Shown: positions 21,405 through 31,300 of the stretch, one piece after another
How the letters are laid out: every line of letters starts with the position of its first letter
Numbering within the stretch: position 1 is the stretch's first letter
DNA from: Sacculina carcini
Lineage: Eukaryota > Arthropoda > Thecostraca > Sacculinidae
Direction of reading: 5' to 3'
Assembly (NCBI GenBank): GCA_916048095.2
Contig: OU696582.1
Location: 3,974,001-4,038,000 of the forward strand
Length of the DNA stretch: 64,000 nucleotides
Program-made: the position numbers and the translations under genes
The notes under the pieces: model-generated
Databases searched by the model: none
Told to the model about the DNA's origin: nothing
What the model saw: only the letters and a program-made list of their open reading frames with translations

Positions 21405-24369
21405 TCTCCTCCTGATTTTCAAAATCATCTTCTGGTGGGTCTCCTTCATCGTCGACGTACACCACGTAATCATTGAATCTCGCCGGGCGACACGTCTCTC
21501 TCCTCGGCCTAACCCTCTCGCGCGGACTCGGACACTCATGCTCATTTTCGGTTGTATCCACTGGAGTTGAGAAGAACACTTCCATAGGCGACTCATCACT
21601 GTCTCTGCTAGTAGACGCACGTGCCGGAATCACTGCATTGCAGTCACGGTCCTCTCGTCGCGGTCTCAAATCTCTCACATGACGATTCATTCCGTCCACC
21701 TCAATAACTTCATTAGAAACTATTCCTGTCACCACGCCTTTTCCACTCACCACGTCACACCTATCACCAGGTCGTCGAACCCAAACACGATCACCAATAT
21801 CAAACGGACAATCGACTGTCCTTAGCTCTCGCCTCACCGATGTGGACTCATCCCGCATTCTCACTTGGTAACGGTAAACCATATCCACCGGTCTTTTCTC
21901 GGCGCTGTCACTCCCCACCGGCGACATGTTATACAACATAACTGCTTCTCGTACCGAACACTGTTTCCTCGCGGCTATAGTTTTCACTGTTCGGTGGCAC
22001 CTTTCTATAATGCCGTTACCCTCAGGTCTATAGGCACATCTGAATCGAACATTTACGTTCCAGAACCTCATAGCATTCATGAAAGGTGCCCCGCGAAACG
22101 CTGTGTCATTATCTAGCAGCAACTGATGCGGTGGTCCTCGCTCGCTGAACACGTCGTGCATTACATTTGCTGCCTCAACACTACTCCTAGATGACACTCT
22201 CCTCCAGATTGTAAAACGTGAAGGTCCACAGTCGATAACACTAATGTATAATTCGTTCATAACATGAGTAAAGTCTGCTGCCAGTCTGTTCCATGCTGTA
22301 CTCACACTCAACTTGCCACCTTTCCATTTCAAAGGAGGAGGACAAATTGAGTTACACACATCACATTTTCTTATTGCTTCGGCCACCTGTCGCCTTGTAA
22401 CCCGAATTCCCTTGCGGCGACAAAAAAATTTAGTCCGATGGACTCCTGGATGTCCTGCGTCGTGGTGTATTCTCCTTACATCGTCTGGCACTATAGCCAC
22501 CGCACACTGAGGACGATGTGTTTTTAGCCATGACGCTGGTACACGTGTCAATATATCCGCCTTATTGCTAGCAGAATCAACTTTTATGGCTTCCAGTTTA
22601 AGTCCATATTCTTCAATCAAACTGCTGACAATATCGAGCCTTCGTCTAATTAACAATTCACAGGTAGCAGCCGTCTTGATCTTTCTTTTTCTTGTAATCA
22701 CCTCCATGAGCCATGCATAAACACTCGCCGAATCTGTGAACAATTCAATTTCTTTAAACTCTAATTTCACGGCCATTCCGAGACCTTTTATCACCGCGTC
22801 CAGTTCTCCTATGTTGATATGATGTGCTTCTTTCCTTAGCCAACAGCCGTCCTCCAGTGTCCGACCGTTCACTTGTACAACGACACCAATAGCAATATCA
22901 CTCGCATCTACCCACACCTTTGCAGCGTTTCCTTGGATTGGCCAAACACCCTTCACTGGATCATCTCTCTTCACTCGATCCAACAGCTCACCAACACATT
23001 TTGGAATACTGGGGTCCAAAACTTCATCATCCCATCTATCAGTGTTTTCTGTAACCATCCTTTTCAAATAGGATGCCGCTACCCTAAGCCAGCTCGCCAC
23101 GGGATAATGGGACACGAGTTTACCGCTCAATGCAAACACACTGCGCCGCGTAAGCTTTCCTGGACACTCCGGTAATTCATTGTCTCTTTTCCACATCATC
23201 GTACCATCACGTGACCTGAACACTCTCAATCCCAACACTCTGGCACCGCTGGACACTTGTTGTACATCCTTGCTCTTCAATCCGTACGTCTCCAAATGCT
23301 CCTTCACTATCTGTGGTGATATTATATCTCCATCAACTATGACGTCATCCACGTACGCCGACGTGCCACGAGAAATCTTGTCATTCAGCGACAACACTTT
23401 GCTCACCACGGTCTGCATGATAGCTGGTGCCGAGTTCAGACCGAAGCCAAGACGTGTCAAACAGTACAGTTTACCTTTGTAACGCACTGTCTGAAATGGC
23501 CACAACGACTGATCAACAACTATCTGCAGGTAGGCTTTGGTCAAATCCATGATGTGAAGATTCTCACCTTTTCTCCTCCACGTCCGTAATTTATCCTGAC
23601 AAACATCCGCATCAGCAGTGAACGAGTCAATATACGCATTCAAGTGCCGGAAATCCAGCACAGGACGAACTTTCTTCTTGTTCTCCTGCTGCACTGCCAT
23701 CAATGGCAGCAAGCAACGTGCAGGACCGTACACGTTGTCATCGTACGGAATCAGCCATTTTTCCCGGATCCACGATTCAAGTTCTGCATCAAATGCCGCT
23801 CGAGCTTCACGGGGCACATTGTATTGTGCCACACGATTTGGCAGTACTTGAGGCTCAACACCATCTATCCAGCTCCATCGGCACTTCCACACTCTTCGCT
23901 CGGGGTCAAAAGCCACGACGTGCCCTGGTCTTTCCTCTTTGATCTGCTGCCCTGCTGCACACTGCAGTCGCATGCCAACAGACTCTCCCAAAACTACTCT
24001 CTTCTCACCAACATATACACCTCCTAACTCGCGGATGGCATTCATGCCCAGAATAATGTCAAATTCTAATGGTTTACCAAGTACCACTAACATATTCAAC
24101 GTGACAGAACATTCGTTAACTCTCACCGTGCAGTTTGCTACACCATCGCAGGTGAAAGATTCTCCTCCCAGCGTGTCCACTTTAGTTCTTTGTCTGGTCC
24201 AACGATCGCACACCGCACTCGACACAATACAACAAGAACAACCGGTGTCTACCAGAGCTTTACACAGCATTCCATTCACAAAAACTGTCACTGTCGGAAG
24301 CGCCTCTTCAGCTACTGCGGAGAGAGCACCGGCACTGATGAACTCTCTCCTGTTGCGTTTTTTGAACAA
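21400..24369 (-). CDS. pol: Pol polyprotein of element 2 (protease, RT, RNase H, integrase)
   Basis: A 989-codon open frame, in the -1 frame relative to gag and overlapping it by 58 bases. The frame opens without an ATG, so synthesis probably comes from frameshifting at 24357-24363. Visible in order: aspartic protease DTG (residues 41-43); RT with D275 and YVDD (339-342); RNase H acidic residues D488, E522, D546 and D604; integrase HHCC finger (H635/636, H640, C669, C672); core D699, D753, E789, a D,D35E arrangement; and a C-terminal GDRVWVRR region. The products would copy element RNA into DNA and insert it. No internal stop or missing catalytic residue was found. The stop codon lies inside the 3' LTR. 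Confidence 0.9.
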   Translation of the reverse strand: MFKKRNRREFISAGALSAVAEEALPTVTVFVNGMLCKALVDTGCSCCIVSSAVCDRWTRQRTKVDTLGGESFTCDGVANCTVRVNECSVTLNMLVVLGKPLEFDIILGMNAIRELGGVYVGEKRVVLGESVGMRLQCAAGQQIKEERPGHVVAFDPERRVWKCRWSWIDGVEPQVLPNRVAQYNVPREARAAFDAELESWIREKWLIPYDDNVYGPARCLLPLMAVQQENKKKVRPVLDFRHLNAYIDSFTADADVCQDKLRTWRRKGENLHIMDLTKAYLQIVVDQSLWPFQTVRYKGKLYCLTRLGFGLNSAPAIMQTVVSKVLSLNDKISRGTSAYVDDVIVDGDIISPQIVKEHLETYGLKSKDVQQVSSGARVLGLRVFRSRDGTMMWKRDNELPECPGKLTRRSVFALSGKLVSHYPVASWLRVAASYLKRMVTENTDRWDDEVLDPSIPKCVGELLDRVKRDDPVKGVWPIQGNAAKVWVDASDIAIGVVVQVNGRTLEDGCWLRKEAHHINIGELDAVIKGLGMAVKLEFKEIELFTDSASVYAWLMEVITRKRKIKTAATCELLIRRRLDIVSSLIEEYGLKLEAIKVDSASNKADILTRVPASWLKTHRPQCAVAIVPDDVRRIHHDAGHPGVHRTKFFCRRKGIRVTRRQVAEAIRKCDVCNSICPPPLKWKGGKLSVSTAWNRLAADFTHVMNELYISVIDCGPSRFTIWRRVSSRSSVEAANVMHDVFSERGPPHQLLLDNDTAFRGAPFMNAMRFWNVNVRFRCAYRPEGNGIIERCHRTVKTIAARKQCSVREAVMLYNMSPVGSDSAEKRPVDMVYRYQVRMRDESTSVRRELRTVDCPFDIGDRVWVRRPGDRCDVVSGKGVVTGIVSNEVIEVDGMNRHVRDLRPRREDRDCNAVIPARASTSRDSDESPMEVFFSTPVDTTENEHECPSPRERVRPRRETCRPARFNDYVVYVDDEGDPPEDDFENQEEM
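21405..21413 (-). promoter_or_regulatory. Polypurine tract of element 2
   Basis: In the sense direction AGGAGGAGA lies directly before the 3' LTR, the place where the plus-strand primer forms in LTR elements. It is also coding: it gives the last residues of pol (Gln-Glu-Glu-Met). Confidence 0.85.
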
Positions 24370-25088
24370 TTTCTCGCAATATGGCCGACTTTGTTGCAGT
24401 TAAAGCATTTCATCAATCTTTTGGGACATTGTCTACTGAAGTGCCCTAGCTCATTGCAGTTGTAGCATCTCTGCTTAGTCGATCCATATTCTTCTCTCCT
24501 CCCTCCAAGACAACAATCTTCTTTCAGAGGCATTGGACTCTGATCATATCTTCCTTGTTTCCTCTGCAGCGCCATACGTGCTCTCACCAGCACGTCTTGC
24601 AGTGTCAGCTTGTCTGCAGCAGCACCAGTCTGTATAGCTGTGGATATGTCCCTCGGCAGGCCCGTCACAAAAGCACACTCCAGCAACTCCTCATGTGCAC
24701 CTCCGAATGACTCAGCCATCACTTTGAGGTCAGCCAAAAACACGTCAGGGGACTCGTCTGGTTGAAGTCGGCGACTGCGGAACCTCTCAAATGCCAAGTA
24801 CTTGTCCACTCCGAACGCTTGATACAAGGCTGTTCGGGTGCACTTAGCATCACGACGATCGACTGCAGATTGCAGAGACCACACACGAAATGCACCGCCC
24901 ACTAAACGAGCGGGCACCACCGACATCAAAGGAACCTCTTTCAGTTCGCATAGCATCTGTGCCCTCGTCCACCATTCCACAACATCTCCGGTACCATCAA
25001 ACTCCGGCACTATACGCACGTCGAAACTTCTTTCCGGAGTCGCCACCGCACGACTCTCTGCTACTCCAGGTTCTCCTGACATCGCCAT
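24312..25088 (-). CDS. gag: Gag of element 2, two CCHC zinc knuckles
   Basis: 258 codons; ATG codons at 25088 and two codons later, about 20 bases downstream of the priming site. The N-terminal half is a capsid-like helical region without named motifs. The C-terminus has two knuckles: C208-x2-C211-x4-H216-x4-C221 and C228-x2-C231-x4-H236-x4-C241. These typically bind genomic RNA in the particle. The frame continues 14 codons past the slippery site to a TAG at 24312-24314, which gives gag alone when ribosomes do not slip. Confidence 0.9.
   Translation of the reverse strand: MAMSGEPGVAESRAVATPERSFDVRIVPEFDGTGDVVEWWTRAQMLCELKEVPLMSVVPARLVGGAFRVWSLQSAVDRRDAKCTRTALYQAFGVDKYLAFERFRSRRLQPDESPDVFLADLKVMAESFGGAHEELLECAFVTGLPRDISTAIQTGAAADKLTLQDVLVRARMALQRKQGRYDQSPMPLKEDCCLGGRREEYGSTKQRCYNCNELGHFSRQCPKRLMKCFNCNKVGHIARNCSKNATGESSSVPVLSPQ
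24319..24363 (-). promoter_or_regulatory. -1 programmed frameshift module of element 2
   Basis: In the sense direction: heptamer AAAAAAC (24363-24357) in the phase A AAA AAC of the gag frame, a 6-nt spacer, then a perfect 8-bp stem GGAGAGAG / CTCTCTCC (24350-24343 with 24326-24319) enclosing a 16-nt loop. This is the textbook layout of -1 frameshift signals. The pol frame is exactly -1. A pseudoknot (loop TTCA with downstream TGAA) is possible but weak. Confidence 0.85.
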
Positions 25089-25109
25089 TATATGAAAATC
25101 TACTGCACT

Positions 25110-25121
25110 GGCCGGTTAGCT
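25110..25121 (-). promoter_or_regulatory. Candidate primer-binding site complementary to the tRNA-Ile 5' end
   Basis: The sense strand reads AGCTAACCGGCC directly after the 5' LTR. The + strand therefore reads GGCCGGTTAGCT, the first 12 nt of the common eukaryotic tRNA-Ile(AAU). It does not begin with TGG. The LTR contains no matching 12-mer, which argues against Tf1-type self-priming. The parallel with positions 10-21 suggests function; the priming mechanism is inferred. Confidence 0.55.
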
Positions 25122-25355
25122 TGTAAAAGCTTGTATTTAAAACACTAATGAAACGACAAAGAAATTATACACCCAAACATCAACACGTAATTACACATCA
25201 ACACTAATTCACTTCCTATCTCAATAACTCTCATCCACGCAATTCCGTTAAATTCAAATCTCCGCTCGCACTGCAAAACCAACAATAAATATACAAACAT
25301 TAACATCACGTGATAAATATGTTCGTGATACGCCAAACATCAACTCATAATTACA
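25122..25355 (-). repeat. 5' LTR of element 2 (234 bp)
   Basis: Same sequence as 21171-21404. It should hold the promoter and transcription start; no core promoter motif was assigned. A 63-codon open frame in each LTR has no recognisable product. Confidence 0.95.
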
Positions 25356-25360
25356 GTACT
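25356..25360. repeat. Target-site duplication of element 2 (right)
   Basis: GTACT, matching 21166-21170; the interrupted B sequence resumes here with ATTTCACTTTTACCG. Confidence 0.95.
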
Positions 25361-26440
25361 ATTTCACTTTTACCGCTATAATATTTATTGTTAAAATTTA
25401 TATATTTTCCGCTATCATTAAAACCCAATATAACCTGAGTCAAACCTACCCAACCCAACCCAACCATTCAATCTTGACCGCTCTCAGCCTAGTCTGAGGT
25501 GATTTAACTTATTAGTTTGTGATCACAAAATATACTGATGCGATCATAATTTGTAATCAGAAGACTGAGATTATCCACCCCAGGGGTCCCAAACACGCGG
25601 CCCACCAATACTTTTCTCTCAACCCGCCAATATAGTATCGGGACCAAACTGTAAGGTAGCTAAATTCACATTTGTTGCATAATGCGATATAATTTTACAC
25701 CATTATCATATTATCTCATAATTCCCGGTTAATGCTTCCACTAATGCATAATATTCATACAGTTGTTATTTTTTGGATTACATCGATAATGCAGCCCTTG
25801 ATATTACAGCCGATATTATATTATGCAATCTATATTCTGCTACGTATTATTCCTAATACATATATCATCAGATCGCAAAATATATTTAAAGGTTCACATC
25901 ATTCTCCAAAATCATTTGCTTAAGAGCTATTCTACTTTTATCGCTAGAATATTTACTGCTAGCAAAATATCATATACCTCGCTATCATTTAAACCCACTC
26001 TTTATAGATACATTTAATTCGCCCGTCGTGCGGAACAGTTCATAAAATATAATTAATATTCAATTCATAAAAAAATTAGTGCAAATTGAAAAAGAAAAAC
26101 AAACCCACAGGAAAGTTATAGCTAATCTAAAAGTCTAAATGTGAAATTTATGTTTCAATTTAGAAAACATGTTTTTCCACAACACTATCAAAACAATGCA
26201 ACCTTCTGTCATCTCTATAATTCCAGGTTAATGCTTCCGCTAAAACAGCATAAGTTGGCATTACATGATATTGCAACCCATATCCTTATGCAACTTATGC
26301 TTATGCAACTTGAAATTAAACCAATTAAATTACACAGTTAAATTCAGTAGTTTACTTTGTTCCCAATAGCATTTTACCCGCCCGTCGTGCGGAACGTTAT
26401 TGAGGACAATAAAGCCTTTATATTCAGTAGAGTGTAGCAT
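25361..26440. repeat. Repeat block B4, continued after element 2
   Basis: Resumes the B sequence interrupted at 21170 and is paralogous to about 16356-17640. It is shorter because the segment around the 17160-17370 equivalent is deleted. No gene recognised. Confidence 0.75.
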
Positions 26441-28325
26441 TAATTAAACTGTACGCAATAAAACCACACCATCCATGCTTGGAGATAATATGATGCATTC
26501 TTAATTGTGATTGGGCTTCAGTGAAATTTAATCGGTGTATATTCCTGTGTAATCGCAAGTGCGCATAATAGCTGTCAAATTGGCAATATGTCCTTTTGAC
26601 TTTACACCGCCGTAACTTCCTTCAGATACCCTTTGGAAAATTACAAATTATACCGTATTGTAGAAGAAAAGGTTTCTAGAACGATGGTATGATTTATTTT
26701 TATGTGTAACAAATAGTTACTGAGAAATAGTAGAAAAATGAATTAATTTTAGTCGCCCGGTGTTCAAGTGTAATTTTGGATGTATTTGAGAATTTTGCCA
26801 ATTTTACACGTTTTTTGTATCATTTGTGGGTATAAATTATAGCTTATCTTGTAGAACACAAAATTCTCTACACAGTAGTATATTCCTGTGTAATCGCAAG
26901 TGCGTAAATTGTGATTGGACTTCAGTGAAATTTAATCAGTGTATATTCATGTGTAATCGCAAGTACGCATAATAGCTGTCAAATTGGCAACATGACATTT
27001 TGAATTTACACCGGCGTAACTTTCTTCAGATACACTTTGGAAAATTAATAATTATACCGTACTGTAGGAAACAAAATTTCTAGCACGATGGTATAATTAA
27101 TTTTAATGTATGACAAATAGTTCCTGAGAAATGGGTATAAAAATGAATAAATTGTAGTCACCCGGTGTTCAAGTGTCATTTTGGATGTATTTGAGAATTT
27201 TGCCAATTTTACACGTTTTTTGTATCATTTGTGGGTATAAATTACACCTTTTCTTGTAGAACACAAAATTCTCTACACAGTAGTATATTCCTGTGTAATC
27301 GCAAGTGCGAAAAATAGCTGTCAAATTGGCAATATGTCCTTTTGACTTTACACCGCCGTAACTTCATTCAGATACACTTTGGAAAATTAAAAATTATACC
27401 GCATTTTAAAAAATACAATTTCCAGCACGATGATATAATTTATTTTAATGTGTGACAAATAGTTCCTGAGAAATAGGTAGAAAAATGAATTAATTTAGGC
27501 GCCCGGTGATCAAGTGTAATTTTGGATGTATTTGACAATTTTGCCAATTTTACACATTTTTTGTATCATTTGTGGGTATAAATTATAACTTTTCTTGTAG
27601 AACACAAAATTATCTACACAATAGTATAATTTTTATAGCTGTACCATTGCTGGTTTATGAGGAATAGATAGGGGAATATTTACCAAAACATTCACGGTTT
27701 CCAGTGCTAATTTTGCATTTTTGACTTTGTCATTTTGACTTCACACCGCCGTAACTTTTTTTTAATACACTTTGGAAAATTAAAAATTATACCGTGTTGT
27801 AGCAAACAAAATTCCCAGCATGATGGTATTATTTATTTAGTTGTGTGATAATTAGTTTTTGATACATAGAGAAAAAAGTATAGAAAACTCGGACGCGTGG
27901 AGTATAAATATAATTTTGAATATAGATTGAAATTTTGTCATGTTTACATCTTTTATGTTCTATTTTTGGATATGAATTATAACCTATCTTGTAGAACAGA
28001 AAATTCTCTACACAGTGGTATAATCTGTTTGGCTGTACCATTTCTGGTTTATGAGGAGTAGATGGCAGAGCATTGACCACAATTTTCGCATTTTTCAGGG
28101 TTCATTTTGTATTTTCACCGCTATAACTTTTTTTTATTTCATTTTTGAAATTTAAAATTTAATCTAAAGTGTAGACAAGAAAATTTCCAACGTGATGGTA
28201 TAAATTGTTAGCGGGTAGGCTGAGTGGTGGCCGAATAATAGCTGATAGAAAATGGACCAAGGAGGGTCGAACACACACACACACACACAGACACACACAC
28301 ACACACACAGAGGATCTCTTTTATA
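26441..28325. repeat. Satellite A array ending at the duplication junction
   Basis: A landmarks near 26602, 27004, 27348 and 27741, closing variant at about 27715-28320 and a CA tract at 28270-28311. At 28325/28326 the usual closing sequence TTTTATA is joined directly to CATGAGTGTCTTACTC from the middle of a B block (7223). This defines the tandem-duplication breakpoint. Confidence 0.8.
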
Positions 28326-31300
28326 CATGAGTGTCTTACTCAATAGAAAAGTCCAAATGTGAATCTTTATATTTTAATTTTGACAAAATATTTCCTCTTC
28401 ACCCGCCTCATATTTAAACCTGCCCGTCGTGAGGAATAATTCAGAACACAAACACGTAACAAACAATGAAAATTCTAGCATGTAAACCCGCCCATCGTGC
28501 GAAACAAGTAATGCTATTGAATTTGTACTCAATTCATAAAAGAAAAGGAATATGAATTAAAAATGAATAGAGTATACCCATATATAGTTTATATTTCTAT
28601 ATCTGTATATTTATTTTAACCAAATAGTTTGACAAACCATCTCATATTTAAATTTATTTAAACCTGCCCGTCGTGCTTAATAATTCAGAACTCAAACACG
28701 AAACAATGAAAAATGACTAAGCTTTTTTATCATAATGTTTCCAAAATATATTTATACCTTAACATCACCATCTACAATTGACACCCGCCCATTGTGCCGA
28801 ACAATTAATAAAGTAAAATAAATATTGAATTCATAAAGGGAAACGAATACGAATATAAAAACATAAATAAATAAAAAGTATTAACCAATAGAAAAGTCTA
28901 AATATGAATGTGTTATTTTACATGTGGCAACATATTTTCTATCCATCATCCTCGTATTCCCTCCAGCCACCCGCCCGTCGTGCGCAACGATTAATAAAAT
29001 ATAATAAATATAAAGGCAAAAAGCTTAACCAATAGAAAAATATAAGTTTTTAAATTCCTATTTTAATTGTTTCCCTTCAACACACCTCAAATTCAAACCC
29101 GTCCTTCGTATGTAGCACTATCAAAACAATGAAACTTTCTGTCATCTCTATAATTCCAGGTGAATGCTTCCGCTAAAACAGCATATGCATATAGTTGGCA
29201 TTGCATGATATTGCAACCCATATCCTTGTGCAACTTTAGCTTATGCAACTTGAAATTAAACCAATTAAATTACACAGTAAATTTCAGTAGTTTTCTTTGT
29301 TCCCTGTAGCATTTTACCCGCCCGTCGTGCGTAACCATTCGTGTGTAAATATTGAGGACAATAAAGCCTTTCTATTCAGTATAGTGTAGCATTATTTAAA
29401 CTGTACCCAATAAAACCACACCATCCATGCCTGGAGCTAATATGATGCATTCTTAATTGTGATTGGGCTTCAGTGAAATTTAATCGGTGTATATTCCTGT
29501 GTAATCGCAAGTGCGCATAATAGCTGTCAAATTGGTAATATGTGCTTTTGACTTTACACCGCCGTAACTTTCTTCAGATACACTTTGGAAAATTACAAAT
29601 TATACCGTATTGTAGAAAACAAGATTTCTAGCACGATGGTATATCATAGCATTAAAACCCGCCCGTTGTGCGGAGCAATTCATAAAAATATTGCAAATTA
29701 TAAATAAATAAGGCAAACTCATAAAAACCTTAATAAATTAAAAAGTCTAAATTTCATTATTTTTAATTTTATTTTGACAAAATATTTTCACTCAGCCCGC
29801 CTCATATTTAAACCGGGCCGACGTGCGGAATAATTCAGAACTCGAACACCATCCGTTCGGGTTCTTTAAGTCAAATCCATTAGTTTTGTATATGAATTCA
29901 TTCTACACGGTGAAATTGAACGTTTTATTGCTGCCCGCGGGACATTTTTATTTCATAAAAATGAGCCATCGCTTCGTTTGCGCTTGAAGCCCCTGATCAT
30001 TGAACCAGCGAACCGTGAACCAGCGCAATTATATCACCTCATATTCAAGCATAAATACACAGACAGACAGATAATTTCTTCTTTATGTATATATATAGCA
30101 TTAAAACCCGCCCGTTATGCGGAGCAATTCGTAACATGAAATTCATATTCAATTAATAAAAAATATGGAAAAATAATAATGAAATAGGGTACACTCATAA
30201 AAATATTCATCTATTGAAAATTAAGTTTAATTATTAAATAAATTAAAACTTATTATAAATATATTAAATATATTATAAATTTCGTTTATTATAAGTTTAA
30301 TTATTTTTATTTCGGCAAAATATTTCCCCTCAGTCCGCCTGAGTCATTTTTAAACCCGCCCGTCGTGCTGAATAATTCAGAACTCGAACACGATCCGTTC
30401 TGGATCTTGAAGTCAAATCCATTGGTTTTGTGTATGGATTAATTCTACAGGGTAAATTAAACGTTCTATTGTCTATAGTTGCTGCCCGCGGAACATTTTT
30501 ATTTAAAAAAAATTACCTTTTATTAAATGAACCATTCGAAAAAATGAACTAAAAAACAGTTTTTTTAAACCCGCCCGTCGTGCGGAACGATTCATACAAT
30601 AAAATTCATATTTGAAGTCAAATCCATTGGTTTTGTGTATGGATTAATTCTACAGGGGAAATTGAATGTTCTATTGTCTATAGTTGCTGCCCGCGGAACA
30701 TTTTTATTTAAAAACAATTACCTTTTTTTAAATGAACCATTTGAAAAAATGAACTAAAAACACTTTTTTTAAACCCGCCCGTCGTGCGGAACAATGCATA
30801 CAATAAAACTCATATCAAATCCATAAAATATAATGAATACGAATTGAAAACCAAAAAATGTAACCTATAAATATCTTAACCAATAGAAAAGTCTAAATGT
30901 GAATGTTTTTGTTATTATTTTGACAAATATTATCCCTCAACCCGCCTGATATATAAATCTGCCCGTCGTGTGGTATAATTCAGAACACAAACACGAAACA
31001 AACAATGAAAGATGATGAAATCTTTTCATCAGTATGTTTCCAAACTATATTTATTACTTAACATCATTCCCCAATATCATTTGCTTAAGTACTATTTTAC
31101 TTCTACCGCTATAATATTTATTGCTAAAATTTATATATTTTCGGCTATCATTAAAACCCAATATAACCTGAGTCAAACCTACCCAACCCAACCATTCAAT
31201 ATTGACCGCTCTCAGCCTAGTCTGAGGTGATTTAACTTATTAGTTTGTGATCACAAAATATACTGATGCGATCATAATTTGTAATCAGAAGACTGAGATT

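Larger units (their letters stand above)
21171..25355 (-). mobile_element. Young full-length LTR retrotransposon (element 2), Ty3/gypsy-like
   Basis: A 4,185-bp element on the - strand. It has two identical 234-bp LTRs (TG...CA), 5-bp target duplications (GTACT) and long open gag and pol frames with all catalytic motifs. A polypurine tract and a 12-base priming-type sequence sit at the LTR edges. The pol order is protease, RT, RNase H, integrase, as in Ty3/gypsy-type elements. The clade within that group was not determined. LTR identity, open frames and a recognisable empty-site paralogue indicate a recent insertion. Confidence 0.95.
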
